In this document: piece by piece, positions 1 through 9,070 of the stretch
Layout: each line of letters begins with the position of its first letter
Position numbering within the stretch: position 1 is the first letter of the stretch
Source of the DNA: Brevibacillus porteri
GTDB taxonomy: Bacteria; Bacillota; Bacilli; Brevibacillales; Brevibacillaceae
DNA: 64,000 bases
NCBI RefSeq assembly: GCF_003013475.1
Contig: NZ_PXZO01000001.1
Span: forward strand, 404,633-468,632
Reading direction: 5' to 3'
Translations under genes and position numbers: made by a program
Notes under the pieces: model-generated
Databases searched by the model: none
The model's input: the letters and a program-made list of their open reading frames with translations, nothing else
What the model was told of the DNA's origin: nothing

Positions 1-932
1 TCAAATACACATTACTAGTGGAACCAGAGATTGAGGATTTGTTTGTGGCAGAGGTTTTGACCAGCTCCTACACGCTTGGCTGGATCGAACCGCAAATCGA
101 AGTGCTGACAACCGAAAATGGATATGATTACGCAGAAAATACGGAAGGTCCACTTGTTGGCTATTTGTTTGAACCCCAGCATGATCGTGAAGAGGAGCAT
201 GTAGACCGCCTAAAGACCTACATTCAACGCTGGAATGGACAAGTCACGATAAAAGAAATAGAACTCGTAGCTGAAGAAAATGAATCGTGGAAAGAGGAGT
301 TCCGGGAAGTCAAGATAGGCGACTGGTGGGTAGCACCAACGTGGACGGACCCCGCAGTGTTGGAGTCGGCTCAGCATATCCTATGGATTGATCCAGGTGC
401 AGCTTTCGGAACCGGCTATCATGGAACGACGCAGGACATTCTTTTGTTTTTGCAAGAAATGGATCTGGAGGGTAAGCAAGTCATTGATGTAGGAGCTGGC
501 TCAGGAATTCTCTCTTTGTACTGTGCTTTGAATGGAGCGAAGCATCCTGTATGGGCTGTGGATATTAATCCGCAAAGCGAGTATCAGGTTCTCGTCAATG
601 CGACGAATAACCACCTTCCTGACCACGCTGTACAAGTCGTGATTGGGGATGCGTGTGAGGACGCAGTTAAGTCCCAATTGCCTGACCAAGCTGATGTCAT
701 TCTGGTCAACATCGGAGGCGATGAAAATGTCGCGATGCTTCCGATGATTACGGAGCGAATGGCTCCTGAAGGAATTTTGATTCTCTCGGGAATTGTTGAA
801 TGGAATCGGGAAGCTGTTATTGCCACATTTGAACAGGCAGGCTTCCAAGTAGAGAAAGAAAGTCAACAAGACGAATGGGTCACCGTTGTATTGAAAAACA
901 TTGCTGGGAACCGCCCTGTAACTTCCGTGTGA
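1..932 (+). CDS. PrmA-like methyltransferase (50S ribosomal protein L11 methyltransferase family), 5' end missing
   Basis: SAM-dependent methyltransferase of the PrmA type, predicted to modify lysines of ribosomal protein L11 or a related substrate in the cytoplasm. The frame is open to the left edge, and the codons before the GTG at 18 (K-Y-T-L-L) read like real protein, so the true start probably lies just outside the window. Family marks are the loop IDPGAAFGTGYHGTTQ, the SAM-binding glycine motif DVGAGSGILSL followed by the acidic AVDINP, and VNIGGDENV in the place of the usual substrate-loop asparagine motif. The N-terminal half is less typical, so the exact substrate is uncertain. It ends 41 bp before the thiolase gene and may share its transcript. 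Confidence 0.75.
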   Translation, partial: KYTLLVEPEIEDLFVAEVLTSSYTLGWIEPQIEVLTTENGYDYAENTEGPLVGYLFEPQHDREEEHVDRLKTYIQRWNGQVTIKEIELVAEENESWKEEFREVKIGDWWVAPTWTDPAVLESAQHILWIDPGAAFGTGYHGTTQDILLFLQEMDLEGKQVIDVGAGSGILSLYCALNGAKHPVWAVDINPQSEYQVLVNATNNHLPDHAVQVVIGDACEDAVKSQLPDQADVILVNIGGDENVAMLPMITERMAPEGILILSGIVEWNREAVIATFEQAGFQVEKESQQDEWVTVVLKNIAGNRPVTSV

Positions 933-973
933 GACAATAAAGAAAATAGGGTACTCAATGGAGGGGAAAATCA

Positions 974-2149
974 ATGGAGCAGGTTGTCATTGCTGCTGCC
1001 GGACGTACGCCAATCGGTACGTTTGGTGGCGTCCTGAAAGATGTAAGCGCTCGCAAGCTGGGAGAAACCGTCATTCGTGGTGTCATGGCTAGATCTGGTC
1101 TGGAAGCTTCTCTGATCGATGAAGTTATTTTAGGGAATTGCATTCAGCGTACAGACGAACCAAACATAGCGCGGGTGGCAGCATTGGATGCGGGCTTGGG
1201 AAAAGAAGTGACGGGCTACACGATTCAACGTCAATGTGCATCCGGCATGCAAGCGATTGTGAGCGGCGCTTCCCAAATTCTTTTAGGCGACAGTGAAATC
1301 GTCTTGGCAGGCGGCGTAGAGAGCATGAGCAACGCCCCGTATGTCCTGAAAAATGCGCGCTGGGGCAAACGATTGACACATGGGGAAATGACCGACGCGA
1401 TGTGGGATTTGTTAACAGACCCTCACCATCAAATCCTGATGGGCGAGACGGCAGAACGTCTGGTCGATCGTTATGGGATCACGCGCGAGGAGTCGGATGA
1501 GATTGCCTTGCGCAGTCAGCAAAATGCGATCCGAGCCATAGACAGCGGCTTGTTTGCCGAGGAAATCATCGGGGTCCCCATTAAAAAGCGCACCGAAGAA
1601 ATCGTCGTAACGGAAGACGAATTCCCTCGCAGGGGAGTGACCTTGGAAAGTCTCGCGAAGCTAAGACCCAGTTTTCGTGACAATGGTACAGTGACGCCAG
1701 GCAATTCCTCCGGTCTCAACGATGGAGCGTCCGCAGCTGTTTTGATGAAAGAAGGCAAAGCGAGAGAGCTCGGGATCGAACCACTCGGCAGAATTGTCTC
1801 GTGGGCAGTAGCGGGGGTAGAGCCTGATTTGATGGGATATGGACCCGTTCCAGCAGTAAAGCGTGCATTGGCAAAAGCCGGTTTGACGCTCGCGGATATC
1901 GAACTGATCGAAGTAAATGAAGCCTTTGCCGCGCAATACCTCGCCGTGGAAAAACTTCTGGAGCTGCCACGGGAAATAACGAATGTGAACGGAAGCGGCA
2001 TCGCGTTGGGTCACCCTGTCGGTTCTACTGGCTGCCGAATTGTCGTATCCTTGCTGCACGAAATGAAGCGACGACAGCTGAAACGAGGCATGGCTGCCCT
2101 TTGTGTTGGCGGAGGTATGGGTATGGCGATGGTTGTCGAACGCCCATAG
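974..2149 (+). CDS. acetyl-CoA acetyltransferase (thiolase)
   Basis: Cytoplasmic thiolase that condenses two acetyl-CoA or cleaves 3-ketoacyl-CoA. The 391-aa length is standard. The nucleophile is Cys88 in QRQCASGMQAI, the catalytic His lies in NGSGIALGHPVGSTG near residue 345, and the second Cys lies in LCVGGGMGMA near the C terminus. The ATG at 974 follows a GGAGGGG site. It sits two genes before a fatty-acid degradation cluster, which fits a role in beta-oxidation (fadA-like), although an anabolic acetoacetyl-CoA role cannot be excluded from sequence. Confidence 0.9.
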   Translation: MEQVVIAAAGRTPIGTFGGVLKDVSARKLGETVIRGVMARSGLEASLIDEVILGNCIQRTDEPNIARVAALDAGLGKEVTGYTIQRQCASGMQAIVSGASQILLGDSEIVLAGGVESMSNAPYVLKNARWGKRLTHGEMTDAMWDLLTDPHHQILMGETAERLVDRYGITREESDEIALRSQQNAIRAIDSGLFAEEIIGVPIKKRTEEIVVTEDEFPRRGVTLESLAKLRPSFRDNGTVTPGNSSGLNDGASAAVLMKEGKARELGIEPLGRIVSWAVAGVEPDLMGYGPVPAVKRALAKAGLTLADIELIEVNEAFAAQYLAVEKLLELPREITNVNGSGIALGHPVGSTGCRIVVSLLHEMKRRQLKRGMAALCVGGGMGMAMVVERP

Positions 2150-2202
2150 GTTTAAACGAAGTCTCCCCTGTTAAAAATGGAAGCAAAGGGGGAGGCTTTG
2201 TC

Positions 2203-3192
2203 ATGTTTATATGGTCATTTTTCAAGCGACATGGAAAACAGATTGCGTTTCATACCTTATCCTGTTTGGCGATCGGGGCGTTGCTGCTGGTTGCCTACAG
2301 TGCCTATCAATATAAGCAAATGACAAATCAGTGGTATGCTCCGATTGATGGAGCCAAAGGGAGCGCAAAACAGGCAGCTGTTTCCCTTCCACCACGTGAT
2401 CTTTTGACAGGAACAGAACCGTTGAAGCCTTTCGTCGCCCTGCTTCTTGGTGTGGATAGTCGAGACGGAGAAAGTGCACGTTCAGATACAATGATGCTTG
2501 CGGCGATTCATCCCGGGAAGCAATCCGTCTACCTTTTGGCGATTCCGCGTGACAGCTACATGGAGCTCCCGGGAAAAGGATACGACAAAGTGAACCATGC
2601 AATGGCATTTGGTGGTCCAAAAATGGTGAAAGAGTCGCTGGAAAAATATTTACAAATAAAAATTGATCGGTATATCTCCGTAGATTTCGATGGCTTCCGT
2701 CAAATTGTAGACGAGCTGGGAGGCGTCACTGTCGATGTGAAGAAACGAATGAAGTACAGCGATCCGAGCGACGACACGTACATCGACATTCAACCAGGGC
2801 TACAGACTTTATCAGGTGAGCAGGCATTGGATTACGCCCGTTATCGAAAAAGTGATTTAGGCAAGGAAGACAGTGATTACATGCGGATTGACCGACAGCA
2901 GGAGATTCTCAAAGCATTAGCTTCAAAAGGCACCTCGCTTCAAGTGTATACGAAGGCATTTTCACTCATGGAAATACTGGGTCAGCATGTGAAAACGGAC
3001 CTCACTGAGCAGGAAATCGCCTCTCTGTTATTGTCCTATGGCGATGGCACTCCGAATTCCATTCAAGCTGATACATTGGTTGGGCAGGATGAGCGCATTT
3101 GGCATAATGGAATCGTTGGCTGGTATCATCTCGTCCCTACATCTGAACGGGAAAGGGCACGACAGCAAATTGTCAAGGAAGTTACACCGTAA
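2203..3192 (+). CDS. LytR-CpsA-Psr (LCP) family cell-wall glycopolymer ligase
   Basis: Membrane-anchored LCP protein of 329 aa, a family that transfers undecaprenyl-linked polymers such as teichoic acid onto peptidoglycan on the outer face of the membrane. The ATG at 2203 is chosen because GGGGGAGG lies just upstream; the longer open frame from 2101 overlaps the thiolase gene. One transmembrane helix lies at about residues 13-33. LCP signatures are LLGVDSRDGESARSDTMML, the arginine motif AIPRDSYMELPG, and DYARYRKSD near the end of the catalytic domain. A strong terminator follows directly. Confidence 0.88.
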   Translation: MFIWSFFKRHGKQIAFHTLSCLAIGALLLVAYSAYQYKQMTNQWYAPIDGAKGSAKQAAVSLPPRDLLTGTEPLKPFVALLLGVDSRDGESARSDTMMLAAIHPGKQSVYLLAIPRDSYMELPGKGYDKVNHAMAFGGPKMVKESLEKYLQIKIDRYISVDFDGFRQIVDELGGVTVDVKKRMKYSDPSDDTYIDIQPGLQTLSGEQALDYARYRKSDLGKEDSDYMRIDRQQEILKALASKGTSLQVYTKAFSLMEILGQHVKTDLTEQEIASLLLSYGDGTPNSIQADTLVGQDERIWHNGIVGWYHLVPTSERERARQQIVKEVTP

Positions 3193-3212
3193 AACACGAA
3201 GAGCATAAGGGC

Positions 3213-3250
3213 AAAGGACACGGCTTTCATCATGGGCTTTGTCCTTTTTT
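3213..3250 (+). terminator. rho-independent terminator after the LCP gene
   Basis: AAAGGACA pairs with TGTCCTTT across a loop of about 19 nt and runs into T6. It closes the transcript that includes the LCP gene. Confidence 0.8.
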
Positions 3251-3295
3251 CGTCGAATAGTCTTGTCCCAAAAAAAGGAAAATATATGATTTTAG

Positions 3296-3325
3296 TTGGA
3301 AAATTGAATATGTTTCGAATACAAT
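3296..3325 (+). promoter_or_regulatory. possible sigma-A promoter of the lcfA operon
   Basis: TTGGAA and TACAAT are separated by 18 bp, about 75 bp before the start codon. The -35 is imperfect. A loose FadR half-site (TGAATG, 3345-3350) lies downstream but has no good second half. Confidence 0.4.
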
Positions 3326-3398
3326 AGTCATTAGGAAGAGATTATGAATGTAGATCATAGGGAGAGGCAAGGCCATTTAAGGGATGGAGGGAATGACC

Positions 3399-5099
3399 AT
3401 GTCAAATGCCAAGCCTTGGATTGCCAATTACCCGCCCGAAACTGCGCCGTCATTGGATTACCCCCGTGTTCCTTTGACGCATTTTCTGGAGCAGTCTGCA
3501 ACTATGTATCCAGACAGTAACGCGATCTATTTCATGGGAAAAAGCATTACGTATCGAGAGCTTTTGCAGTTGTCATACCAATTTGCCAATGCATTGATCA
3601 AGCGCGGTGTAAAGAAAGGTGACCGCGTGGCGATTATGCTGCCAAATACTCCTCAAGCCGTCATCAGCTACTACGGGGCGCTTTTTGCAGGCGCGATCGT
3701 GGTCATGACCAACCCGCTGTATACCGAGCGAGAATTGATTCACCAAATGAACGATTCAGGCGCCGAGACCATCATCACACTGGATTTGTTGTACAAACGT
3801 GTTACCCAAGTCCGTGCATCTACCTCACTTCAACGAATCATCATCACAAGCATTGGCGATTTCCTTCCCTTATTGAAAAAATGGCTATATCCGTTCGTGC
3901 AGAAGAAACAAGGACAAAATCCGCAGGTTACATACAGCGCAGATATTGAACCTTTTCTTTCCGTCTTAAAAGAAAGCGCTACCAAGCCTGTGGAAGTATC
4001 AGTCGATCCGACCCAGGATATCGCACTCCTCCAATATACAGGGGGGACAACAGGTGTTGCCAAAGGCGTCATGCTGACGCACGCCAATCTCATTGCGAAT
4101 GCAGTCCAGTGCCAAGCGGTCCTTTACAAGCTGAAAATGGGAAAGGAACGGATTCTGTGTGTGCTCCCACTGTTCCACGTGTATGGGATGACTACCGTGA
4201 TGAACAAAGGCATTTGTATCGCAGCAGAAATTATTCTCGTTCCCAAATTCGACGTGAAACAAATATTTGAAATGATCGACAAGCGAAAGCCTACTCTTTT
4301 CCCAGGGGCACCAACCATGTATATCGGTTTAATCAACCACCCGGACTTGAAGAAGCATGATCTTTCTTCCATCGACGCATGTGTCAGTGGATCAGCTCCG
4401 TTGCCGATCGAAGTCAAGCTCAAATTTGAAGAGTTGACGGGCGGCAAGCTGGTCGAAGGTTATGGGATGACGGAGGCTTCTCCCGTCACACATTCCAATC
4501 CCATTTGGGAAAAAGGCATTACCGGAAGCATCGGAATGCCGTGGCCAGATACGGATTGCCGAATTGTGGATACGGCAACGGGAGATGAGATGCCCCAAGG
4601 CGAGGTCGGGGAGTTGGCTGTTAAAGGGCCTCAAGTCATGCTCGGCTATTGGAATCGCCCAGAGGATACCGCTGCCGTATTGAAGGATGGCTGGTTTTTG
4701 ACGGGAGATATGGGCTATATGGACGAAAACGGCTATTTTTATATCGTCGATCGTAAAAAAGACATGATTATAGCTGGTGGCTTCAATATTTATCCGCGCG
4801 AAGTAGAAGAAGTGCTGTTTGAGCATCCCGCCATCCAGGAAGCAGCAGTCATAGGTGTCCCAGATCCGTACCGGGGCGAAACAGTCAAAGCATTCGTCGT
4901 TTTCAAGGATGGACAGCTCGCGAATGAAGCGGATCTGGAAGCGCATTGCAGACAGAGACTCGCCGCCTATAAGATTCCGAGACAATACGAGATTCGTACA
5001 GATTTGCCCAAAACCATGGTCGGAAAAGTATTGCGACGCCAATTACAAGAAGAAGACAAGAAGAAAAGAGAAGCCCAGGAAGAAATCAAAACGAGCTAG
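3399..5099 (+). CDS. lcfA: long-chain-fatty-acid--CoA ligase
   Basis: Activates fatty acids to acyl-CoA with ATP, the entry step of beta-oxidation, at the inner membrane face. It is a full-length 566-aa ANL-superfamily enzyme. The phosphate-binding loop reads YTGGTTGVAKGVMLTH, followed by GYGMTEASP, the hinge-region GELAVKGPQVMLGYW, the catalytic-Asp motif GWFLTGDMG and DRKKDMIIAGGFNIYPREVE. The C-terminal catalytic lysine is in the KTMVGKVLRR segment. Three in-frame ATGs occur (3384, 3393, 3399); the GGAGG at 3386-3390 best serves 3399. The order lcfA-fadR-fadB-etfB-etfA matches the B. subtilis operon, which supports the symbol. Confidence 0.92.
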   Translation: MSNAKPWIANYPPETAPSLDYPRVPLTHFLEQSATMYPDSNAIYFMGKSITYRELLQLSYQFANALIKRGVKKGDRVAIMLPNTPQAVISYYGALFAGAIVVMTNPLYTERELIHQMNDSGAETIITLDLLYKRVTQVRASTSLQRIIITSIGDFLPLLKKWLYPFVQKKQGQNPQVTYSADIEPFLSVLKESATKPVEVSVDPTQDIALLQYTGGTTGVAKGVMLTHANLIANAVQCQAVLYKLKMGKERILCVLPLFHVYGMTTVMNKGICIAAEIILVPKFDVKQIFEMIDKRKPTLFPGAPTMYIGLINHPDLKKHDLSSIDACVSGSAPLPIEVKLKFEELTGGKLVEGYGMTEASPVTHSNPIWEKGITGSIGMPWPDTDCRIVDTATGDEMPQGEVGELAVKGPQVMLGYWNRPEDTAAVLKDGWFLTGDMGYMDENGYFYIVDRKKDMIIAGGFNIYPREVEEVLFEHPAIQEAAVIGVPDPYRGETVKAFVVFKDGQLANEADLEAHCRQRLAAYKIPRQYEIRTDLPKTMVGKVLRRQLQEEDKKKREAQEEIKTS

Positions 5100-5197
5100 T
5101 AGCTGATGTTTTGAGGCTTGCGATCCCAGGCGGAAAGCGGCCTTTTTTGCTGACCTCTTGCGATTGACAGAGGAGTGGCCCTGTATTACACTAATTA

Positions 5198-5215
5198 TGA
5201 ATGAGTGATCATTCA
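5198..5215 (+). promoter_or_regulatory. FadR operator
   Basis: TGAATGAGTGATCATTCA is an 18-bp near-palindrome with perfect outer heptamers TGAATGA/TCATTCA, matching the known Bacillus FadR operator consensus (TGAATGA-N4-TCATTCA). It lies 35 bp before fadR, so autoregulation and control of the downstream genes by long-chain acyl-CoA is likely. Confidence 0.75.
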
Positions 5216-5250
5216 TTTCGTCATCAATGTTAGTAAACATGGAGGTAGTT

Positions 5251-5841
5251 ATGGCAAAGAAAACGGGGGAAAAGTATCAAGCCATTATTGATGCTGCTGT
5301 TCGAGTAATCGCCAGACAGGGCTATTACAGTGCCCAGGTATCGAAAATTGCGAAAGAGGCGAAGGTAGCAGACGGCACCATATACCTCTATTTTGAAAAC
5401 AAGGATGATATTTTGATTTCACTGTTTAACGAAAAGATGGGCCTGTTTGTGGAGACAAACCGCAAACGCATTTCGGAAGCGACGACCATTGAGCAAAAGC
5501 TGTATGTACTCATTCATGCACACTTGAGCCAGCTATCCAAGGACCATGATCTGGCAAAAGTGACTCAAATCGAGCTGCGCCAATCCAGTCCGATCATTAG
5601 TGAAGGAATCGGCAACGTGATGAAGCAGTATTTTAATCTCATTGACGAAGTGATCGTAGCGGGTATGGAACAGGGTGTATTCCGATCCGATCTCGAGGTG
5701 CGGATTACGCGCAAAATGATTTTTGGAACGCTGGACGAAGTGACGACATCTTGGGTGATGAAACAGTGCAAGTACGACCTTGTCTCTTATGTTGATTCCA
5801 TTCATAACCTCTTCCTGCTTGGTATGAAGGGAAAAGAATGA
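5251..5841 (+). CDS. fadR: TetR-family fatty-acid degradation regulator FadR
   Basis: TetR-type repressor of 196 aa that in Bacillus senses long-chain acyl-CoA and represses beta-oxidation genes. The N-terminal helix-turn-helix is visible as VSKIAKEAKVADGTIYLYFENKDDI, here noted by its parts VSKIAKEAKVADGTIYLYF and ENKDDI (residues about 28-52). The ligand domain follows. The ATG at 5251 is taken because GGAGGT lies 10 bp before it; an upstream ATG at 5227 has no site. The operator at 5198-5215 sits directly upstream. Confidence 0.88.
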   Translation: MAKKTGEKYQAIIDAAVRVIARQGYYSAQVSKIAKEAKVADGTIYLYFENKDDILISLFNEKMGLFVETNRKRISEATTIEQKLYVLIHAHLSQLSKDHDLAKVTQIELRQSSPIISEGIGNVMKQYFNLIDEVIVAGMEQGVFRSDLEVRITRKMIFGTLDEVTTSWVMKQCKYDLVSYVDSIHNLFLLGMKGKE

Positions 5842-5860
5842 AAAGAAAAGCTTTTTTTGC

Positions 5861-5908
5861 ATGAAAACGTTTGTTACAATGGAAACAGTAAGACTGAGCG
5901 ATCGCTCG
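5861..5908 (+). promoter_or_regulatory. control region of fadB: cre-like site, -10 and palindrome
   Basis: ATGAAAACGTTTGTT (5861-5875) agrees with 13 of 15 positions of the Gram-positive cre consensus WTGNAANCGNWWNCA. TACAAT (5875-5880) could be a -10 element. GAGCGATCGCTC (5896-5907) is a perfect 12-bp palindrome of the type bound by TetR-family proteins but differs from the FadR consensus. In B. subtilis the lcfA operon is known to be under both FadR and CcpA; the same is inferred here. Confidence 0.45.
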
Positions 5909-5959
5909 GAATGAAATAGTAGCTGTTTTTATATATGGGGAGAGTTTGGGGGGAGAGGA

Positions 5960-6733
5960 ATGGCGTCGCATTGGAATGTAGAAATCGTTGATCGCGTTGC
6001 TACGGTAACGATTAGCAACCCGCCTGCTAACGCACTCAGTCAAGCAGTGCTCGGTCAATTGAGTGAACTTTTGGACCAGTGGGAAAATAACGATGAGATC
6101 AAAGCAATCGTTTTGACTGGCGAAGGTCGGTTTTTCATTGCAGGAGCGGACATCAAAGAATTTACCCAACTGAATCGGGATAATGCGGAAGAACTGGCGA
6201 AGAAGGGTCAAGCATTGTTCAATCGCTTGGAAACGTTCCCGAAGCCAATCATTGCAGCAATTAACGGTGCTTGCCTTGGCGGAGGATTGGAGCTTGCTTT
6301 GGCATGCCATATCCGCTTCGCAGCACCTGAAGCCAAGCTTGGGCTGCCTGAGTTGAATCTCGGACTCATTCCTGGCTACGGTGGTACGCAACGTCTACCG
6401 CGTCTGGTTGGCCGTGGCAAAGCGACACAAATGATTCTTACATCAGAGATGATCGGTGGCGAGGAAGCTTTGCGCATCGGTCTTGTGGAAGCGGTTTATC
6501 CCGTAGAGCAGTTGCTTGCAGAAGCACAAAAGCTGGCAGCTGTTTTCGCAAGTAAGAGTGCGATTACCCTGAAGTTTGCGCTAGCGTCCATCCATAACAC
6601 AACGGAGCTTTCGTTATCACAAGGCTTGGAGCAGGAAGCAAAGCTATTTGGCGATGCATTCGCGACGGAGGACGTAAAAGAAGGCGTGACTGCTTTTCTG
6701 GAAAAGCGCAAGCCGCAATTCGCAGATCGGTAG
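5960..6733 (+). CDS. fadB: enoyl-CoA hydratase
   Basis: Hydrates 2-enoyl-CoA in beta-oxidation. It is a 257-aa crotonase-fold protein. The oxyanion hole is formed by FIAGADIKEF (about residue 55) and the GGGLELALAC segment (about residues 102-111). One catalytic glutamate is in LPELNLGLIPGYGGTQRLPR. The protein is single-domain, not the large E. coli FadB fusion; the symbol follows the B. subtilis operon. GGGGGGAGAGG precedes the ATG. It is followed after 52 bp by etfB. Confidence 0.9.
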   Translation: MASHWNVEIVDRVATVTISNPPANALSQAVLGQLSELLDQWENNDEIKAIVLTGEGRFFIAGADIKEFTQLNRDNAEELAKKGQALFNRLETFPKPIIAAINGACLGGGLELALACHIRFAAPEAKLGLPELNLGLIPGYGGTQRLPRLVGRGKATQMILTSEMIGGEEALRIGLVEAVYPVEQLLAEAQKLAAVFASKSAITLKFALASIHNTTELSLSQGLEQEAKLFGDAFATEDVKEGVTAFLEKRKPQFADR

Positions 6734-6785
6734 TTAAGCATATAGCTTCACAAGTATGAGGTACCACTAAGGAGGAGGCATCCTG

Positions 6786-7553
6786 ATGAATATCGTGGTT
6801 GTGTTGAAACAGACGTTTGACACAGAAGAAAAAATCGTCATCCAAAACGGACAAATTTCCGAAGATGGCGTTGAATTCATCATTAATCCCTACGATGAGT
6901 ACGCTGTAGAAGAGGCAATCAAGCTCAAGGAAGATCATGGCGGGGAAGTAACCGTAATCAGCGTCGGCCCAGACCGTGCTGAAAGTGCACTGCGCACGGC
7001 TTTGGCAATGGGCGCAGATAAGGCTGTTTTGGTGGATGACGAGTCTCTGTTCGGAGACGAATTCACGATCGCCAAAGTACTGGCTGCCGTAGCGAAAAAG
7101 GTTGGCTACGATATCATCATTGGTGGACAAATGGCTGTAGACTCCGGGGCTGGCCAAGGCGGTCCTCGTCTGGCAGAAGAACTGGGGATTAACCATGTAT
7201 CGACTGCTGTGAAGCTAGAGGTGGACGGGACGAACGTACGCGTAGAGCGCGATGTAGAAGGTGACTTGGAAGTCGTGGAGACGAGCCTTCCTGTTTTGAT
7301 TACGGCTCAGCAAGGACTCAATGAGCCGCGCTATCCTTCTCTCCCAGGTATCATGAAAGCGAAGAAAAAACCATTGGATAGACTCGGCGCAGACGATTTG
7401 GGCATTACTGCGGATGAGGTAAAAGCAAAGACAGAAATCGTCGATCAGACATTGCCTCCGAAAAAACAGGCTGGTCGCATTCTCTCTGGCGAATTGGCAG
7501 CTCAAACGTCGGAATTGGTGCAACTGTTGCGCAATGAAGCGAAAGTGATCTAA
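6786..7553 (+). CDS. etfB: electron transfer flavoprotein beta subunit
   Basis: Beta subunit (255 aa) of the heterodimeric electron-transfer flavoprotein that accepts electrons from acyl-CoA dehydrogenases. Family marks are MNIVVVLKQTFDTEEKI, INPYDEYAVEEA, ALAMGADKAVLV and the ETF-beta signature VERDVEGDLEVVETSLPVL. AAGGAGGAGG precedes the ATG. It is 20 bp from etfA and is clearly co-transcribed. Confidence 0.95.
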   Translation: MNIVVVLKQTFDTEEKIVIQNGQISEDGVEFIINPYDEYAVEEAIKLKEDHGGEVTVISVGPDRAESALRTALAMGADKAVLVDDESLFGDEFTIAKVLAAVAKKVGYDIIIGGQMAVDSGAGQGGPRLAEELGINHVSTAVKLEVDGTNVRVERDVEGDLEVVETSLPVLITAQQGLNEPRYPSLPGIMKAKKKPLDRLGADDLGITADEVKAKTEIVDQTLPPKKQAGRILSGELAAQTSELVQLLRNEAKVI

Positions 7554-7573
7554 GCGAGAGGGAGAGGATATCC

Positions 7574-8533
7574 ATGAAAAAAGTACTTGTATTGGCAGAA
7601 GTACGTGACGGACAACTTCGCAACGTGTCGCTGGAAGCATTGACTGCAGCACAAGCATTGGCTGAGGGCGGCGAAATTGTAGCAGGTGTATTCGGAGCAA
7701 ATGCAGCAACGCATGCTGTGACATTGGGTCAGCATGGTGCGAGCACGGTGTATACGGCTGATCATACAGCGTTGGCACAGTACACGCCAGATGCGTATGT
7801 GCAGGCACTCACGCAGTTGATTGAGCTAGCTTCTCCAGATGCAGTTGTTTTGGGTCACACCGCGATCGGTCGTGACATCGCACCTCGCGTAGCAGCGCGA
7901 CTCGGTTACGGTCTGGTTTCGGACGTAACAAGTGTAGAAGCGGGCCCTGTCTTCGTTCGCCCGATCTATGCAGGAAAAGCGACACAAACGCGCAAATTCG
8001 TTGATGGAACAACATTTATTACGATTCGTCCAAACAACATTGCTATCGGCGCTGCTGACCCTTCGAAAACGGCAGTGGTGGTACCAGTTGAATTGGAAAT
8101 TAAAGATTTGCGCACGATTGTAAAAGAAGTTGTAAGAAAAACAAGCGGCAAAGTAGACCTTTCCGAAGCAAAAGTCGTGATTTCCGGTGGACGCGGAGTG
8201 AAGAGTGCAGAAGGCTTCCAGCCATTGAACGATCTGGCAGAAGTACTCGGTGCGGCTGTTGGTGCATCTCGTGGCGCTTGCGACGCAGACTATTGCGATT
8301 ACTCCATGCAGATCGGACAGACAGGTAAGGTTGTTACACCTGATCTGTATATCGCCTGCGGGATTTCGGGAGCGATTCAGCACTTGGCTGGTATGTCCAG
8401 CTCGAAAATCATTGTTGCCATCAACAAAGATCCGGAAGCGCCAATTTTCCAAGTGGCTGATTACGGTATCATAGGTGACTTGTTTGAAGTGCTGCCATTG
8501 CTGACGGCTGAGTTTAAAAAAGTGTTGGTGTAA
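7574..8533 (+). CDS. etfA: electron transfer flavoprotein alpha subunit
   Basis: Alpha subunit (319 aa) that carries most of the FAD site. The C-terminal FAD domain is recognisable in VVISGGRGVKSAEGF, GASRGACDADYCDYSMQIG, TGKVVTPDLYIACGISGA and AINKDPEAPIFQVADYGI. AGGGAGAGGA precedes the ATG. It is the last gene of the fadR-fadB-etfB-etfA unit and is followed by a terminator at 8549. Confidence 0.95.
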   Translation: MKKVLVLAEVRDGQLRNVSLEALTAAQALAEGGEIVAGVFGANAATHAVTLGQHGASTVYTADHTALAQYTPDAYVQALTQLIELASPDAVVLGHTAIGRDIAPRVAARLGYGLVSDVTSVEAGPVFVRPIYAGKATQTRKFVDGTTFITIRPNNIAIGAADPSKTAVVVPVELEIKDLRTIVKEVVRKTSGKVDLSEAKVVISGGRGVKSAEGFQPLNDLAEVLGAAVGASRGACDADYCDYSMQIGQTGKVVTPDLYIACGISGAIQHLAGMSSSKIIVAINKDPEAPIFQVADYGIIGDLFEVLPLLTAEFKKVLV

Positions 8534-8548
8534 CAGAAAGACAGTAAC

Positions 8549-8577
8549 AAGGCGCTCCTTTTGGGGCGCTTTTTTTG
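8549..8577 (+). terminator. terminator of the beta-oxidation operon
   Basis: AAGGCGCTCC pairs with GGGGCGCTT around a TTTT loop, followed by T8. Confidence 0.85.
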
Positions 8578-8587
8578 TCCGCAAGGC

Positions 8588-8617
8588 TTACTTTATGCTT
8601 TCCTTGCTTGGTATAAT
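8588..8617 (+). promoter_or_regulatory. possible sigma-A promoter of the coiled-coil gene
   Basis: TTACTT and a perfect TATAAT are separated by 18 bp, 25 bp before the start codon of the next gene. Confidence 0.5.
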
Positions 8618-8641
8618 AGGCAGTAAGGAGAGGTGATCGGG

Positions 8642-8929
8642 ATGAGCGAACAGCTTTTGCAACAACTGATACACATGGTGGCGGAGAATAACCGATTGGT
8701 TAAAGAAACGCAGGAGGAGCTACGCGAGTTTAAGAAAGAAATGTATGATTTTCGGAATGAGATGTATGCGTTTCGCGATGAAATGTACGAATTCCGTGAT
8801 GATGCTACGCGCCGATTAGACAGACTGGAACGCCAAAACAAACACACCGATGCAGACCTCAATCTGTTGCATCGGAAAGTCAGTGATCACGAACGGGAGA
8901 TTAATCGGCTAAAACAAGTCGGGCAATAA
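8642..8929 (+). CDS. small coiled-coil protein of unknown function
   Basis: A 95-aa soluble protein with no signal peptide or membrane helix. Almost the entire length is predicted coiled coil. The centre contains three copies of a seven-residue unit of the form EMYxFRx (EMYDFRN, EMYAFRD, EMYEFRD), a heptad repeat with aromatic residues at the core positions, then RRLDRLERQNKH. It resembles the many Brevibacillus/Bacillus small heptad-repeat hypothetical proteins. The ATG at 8642 follows AAGGAGAGG; a GTG at 8633 lies inside the ribosome site. Function cannot be assigned. Confidence 0.7.
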   Translation: MSEQLLQQLIHMVAENNRLVKETQEELREFKKEMYDFRNEMYAFRDEMYEFRDDATRRLDRLERQNKHTDADLNLLHRKVSDHEREINRLKQVGQ

Positions 8930-9070
8930 GGTGCAGACAGACTGGACAAACTAAAACGAGAAGTGCAGGGCAAAGTGTGGAGCGGCGTAGTCAATTTGGT
9001 GTTTGAATGATATACTGATAACCGTTAGGAACCTTTATTTAGCAATTGAAATTCAAGGAGGTAACTTCTC

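Noticed and set aside
3345..3362. FadR-like half-site before lcfA
   Set aside because: TGAATG is followed by TAGATCATAG with wrong spacing and no proper TCATTCA half; too weak to call.
4855..5106. 83-codon frame inside the end of lcfA
   Set aside because: Alternative frame of a certain gene, Lys/Arg-rich, no independent start signal.
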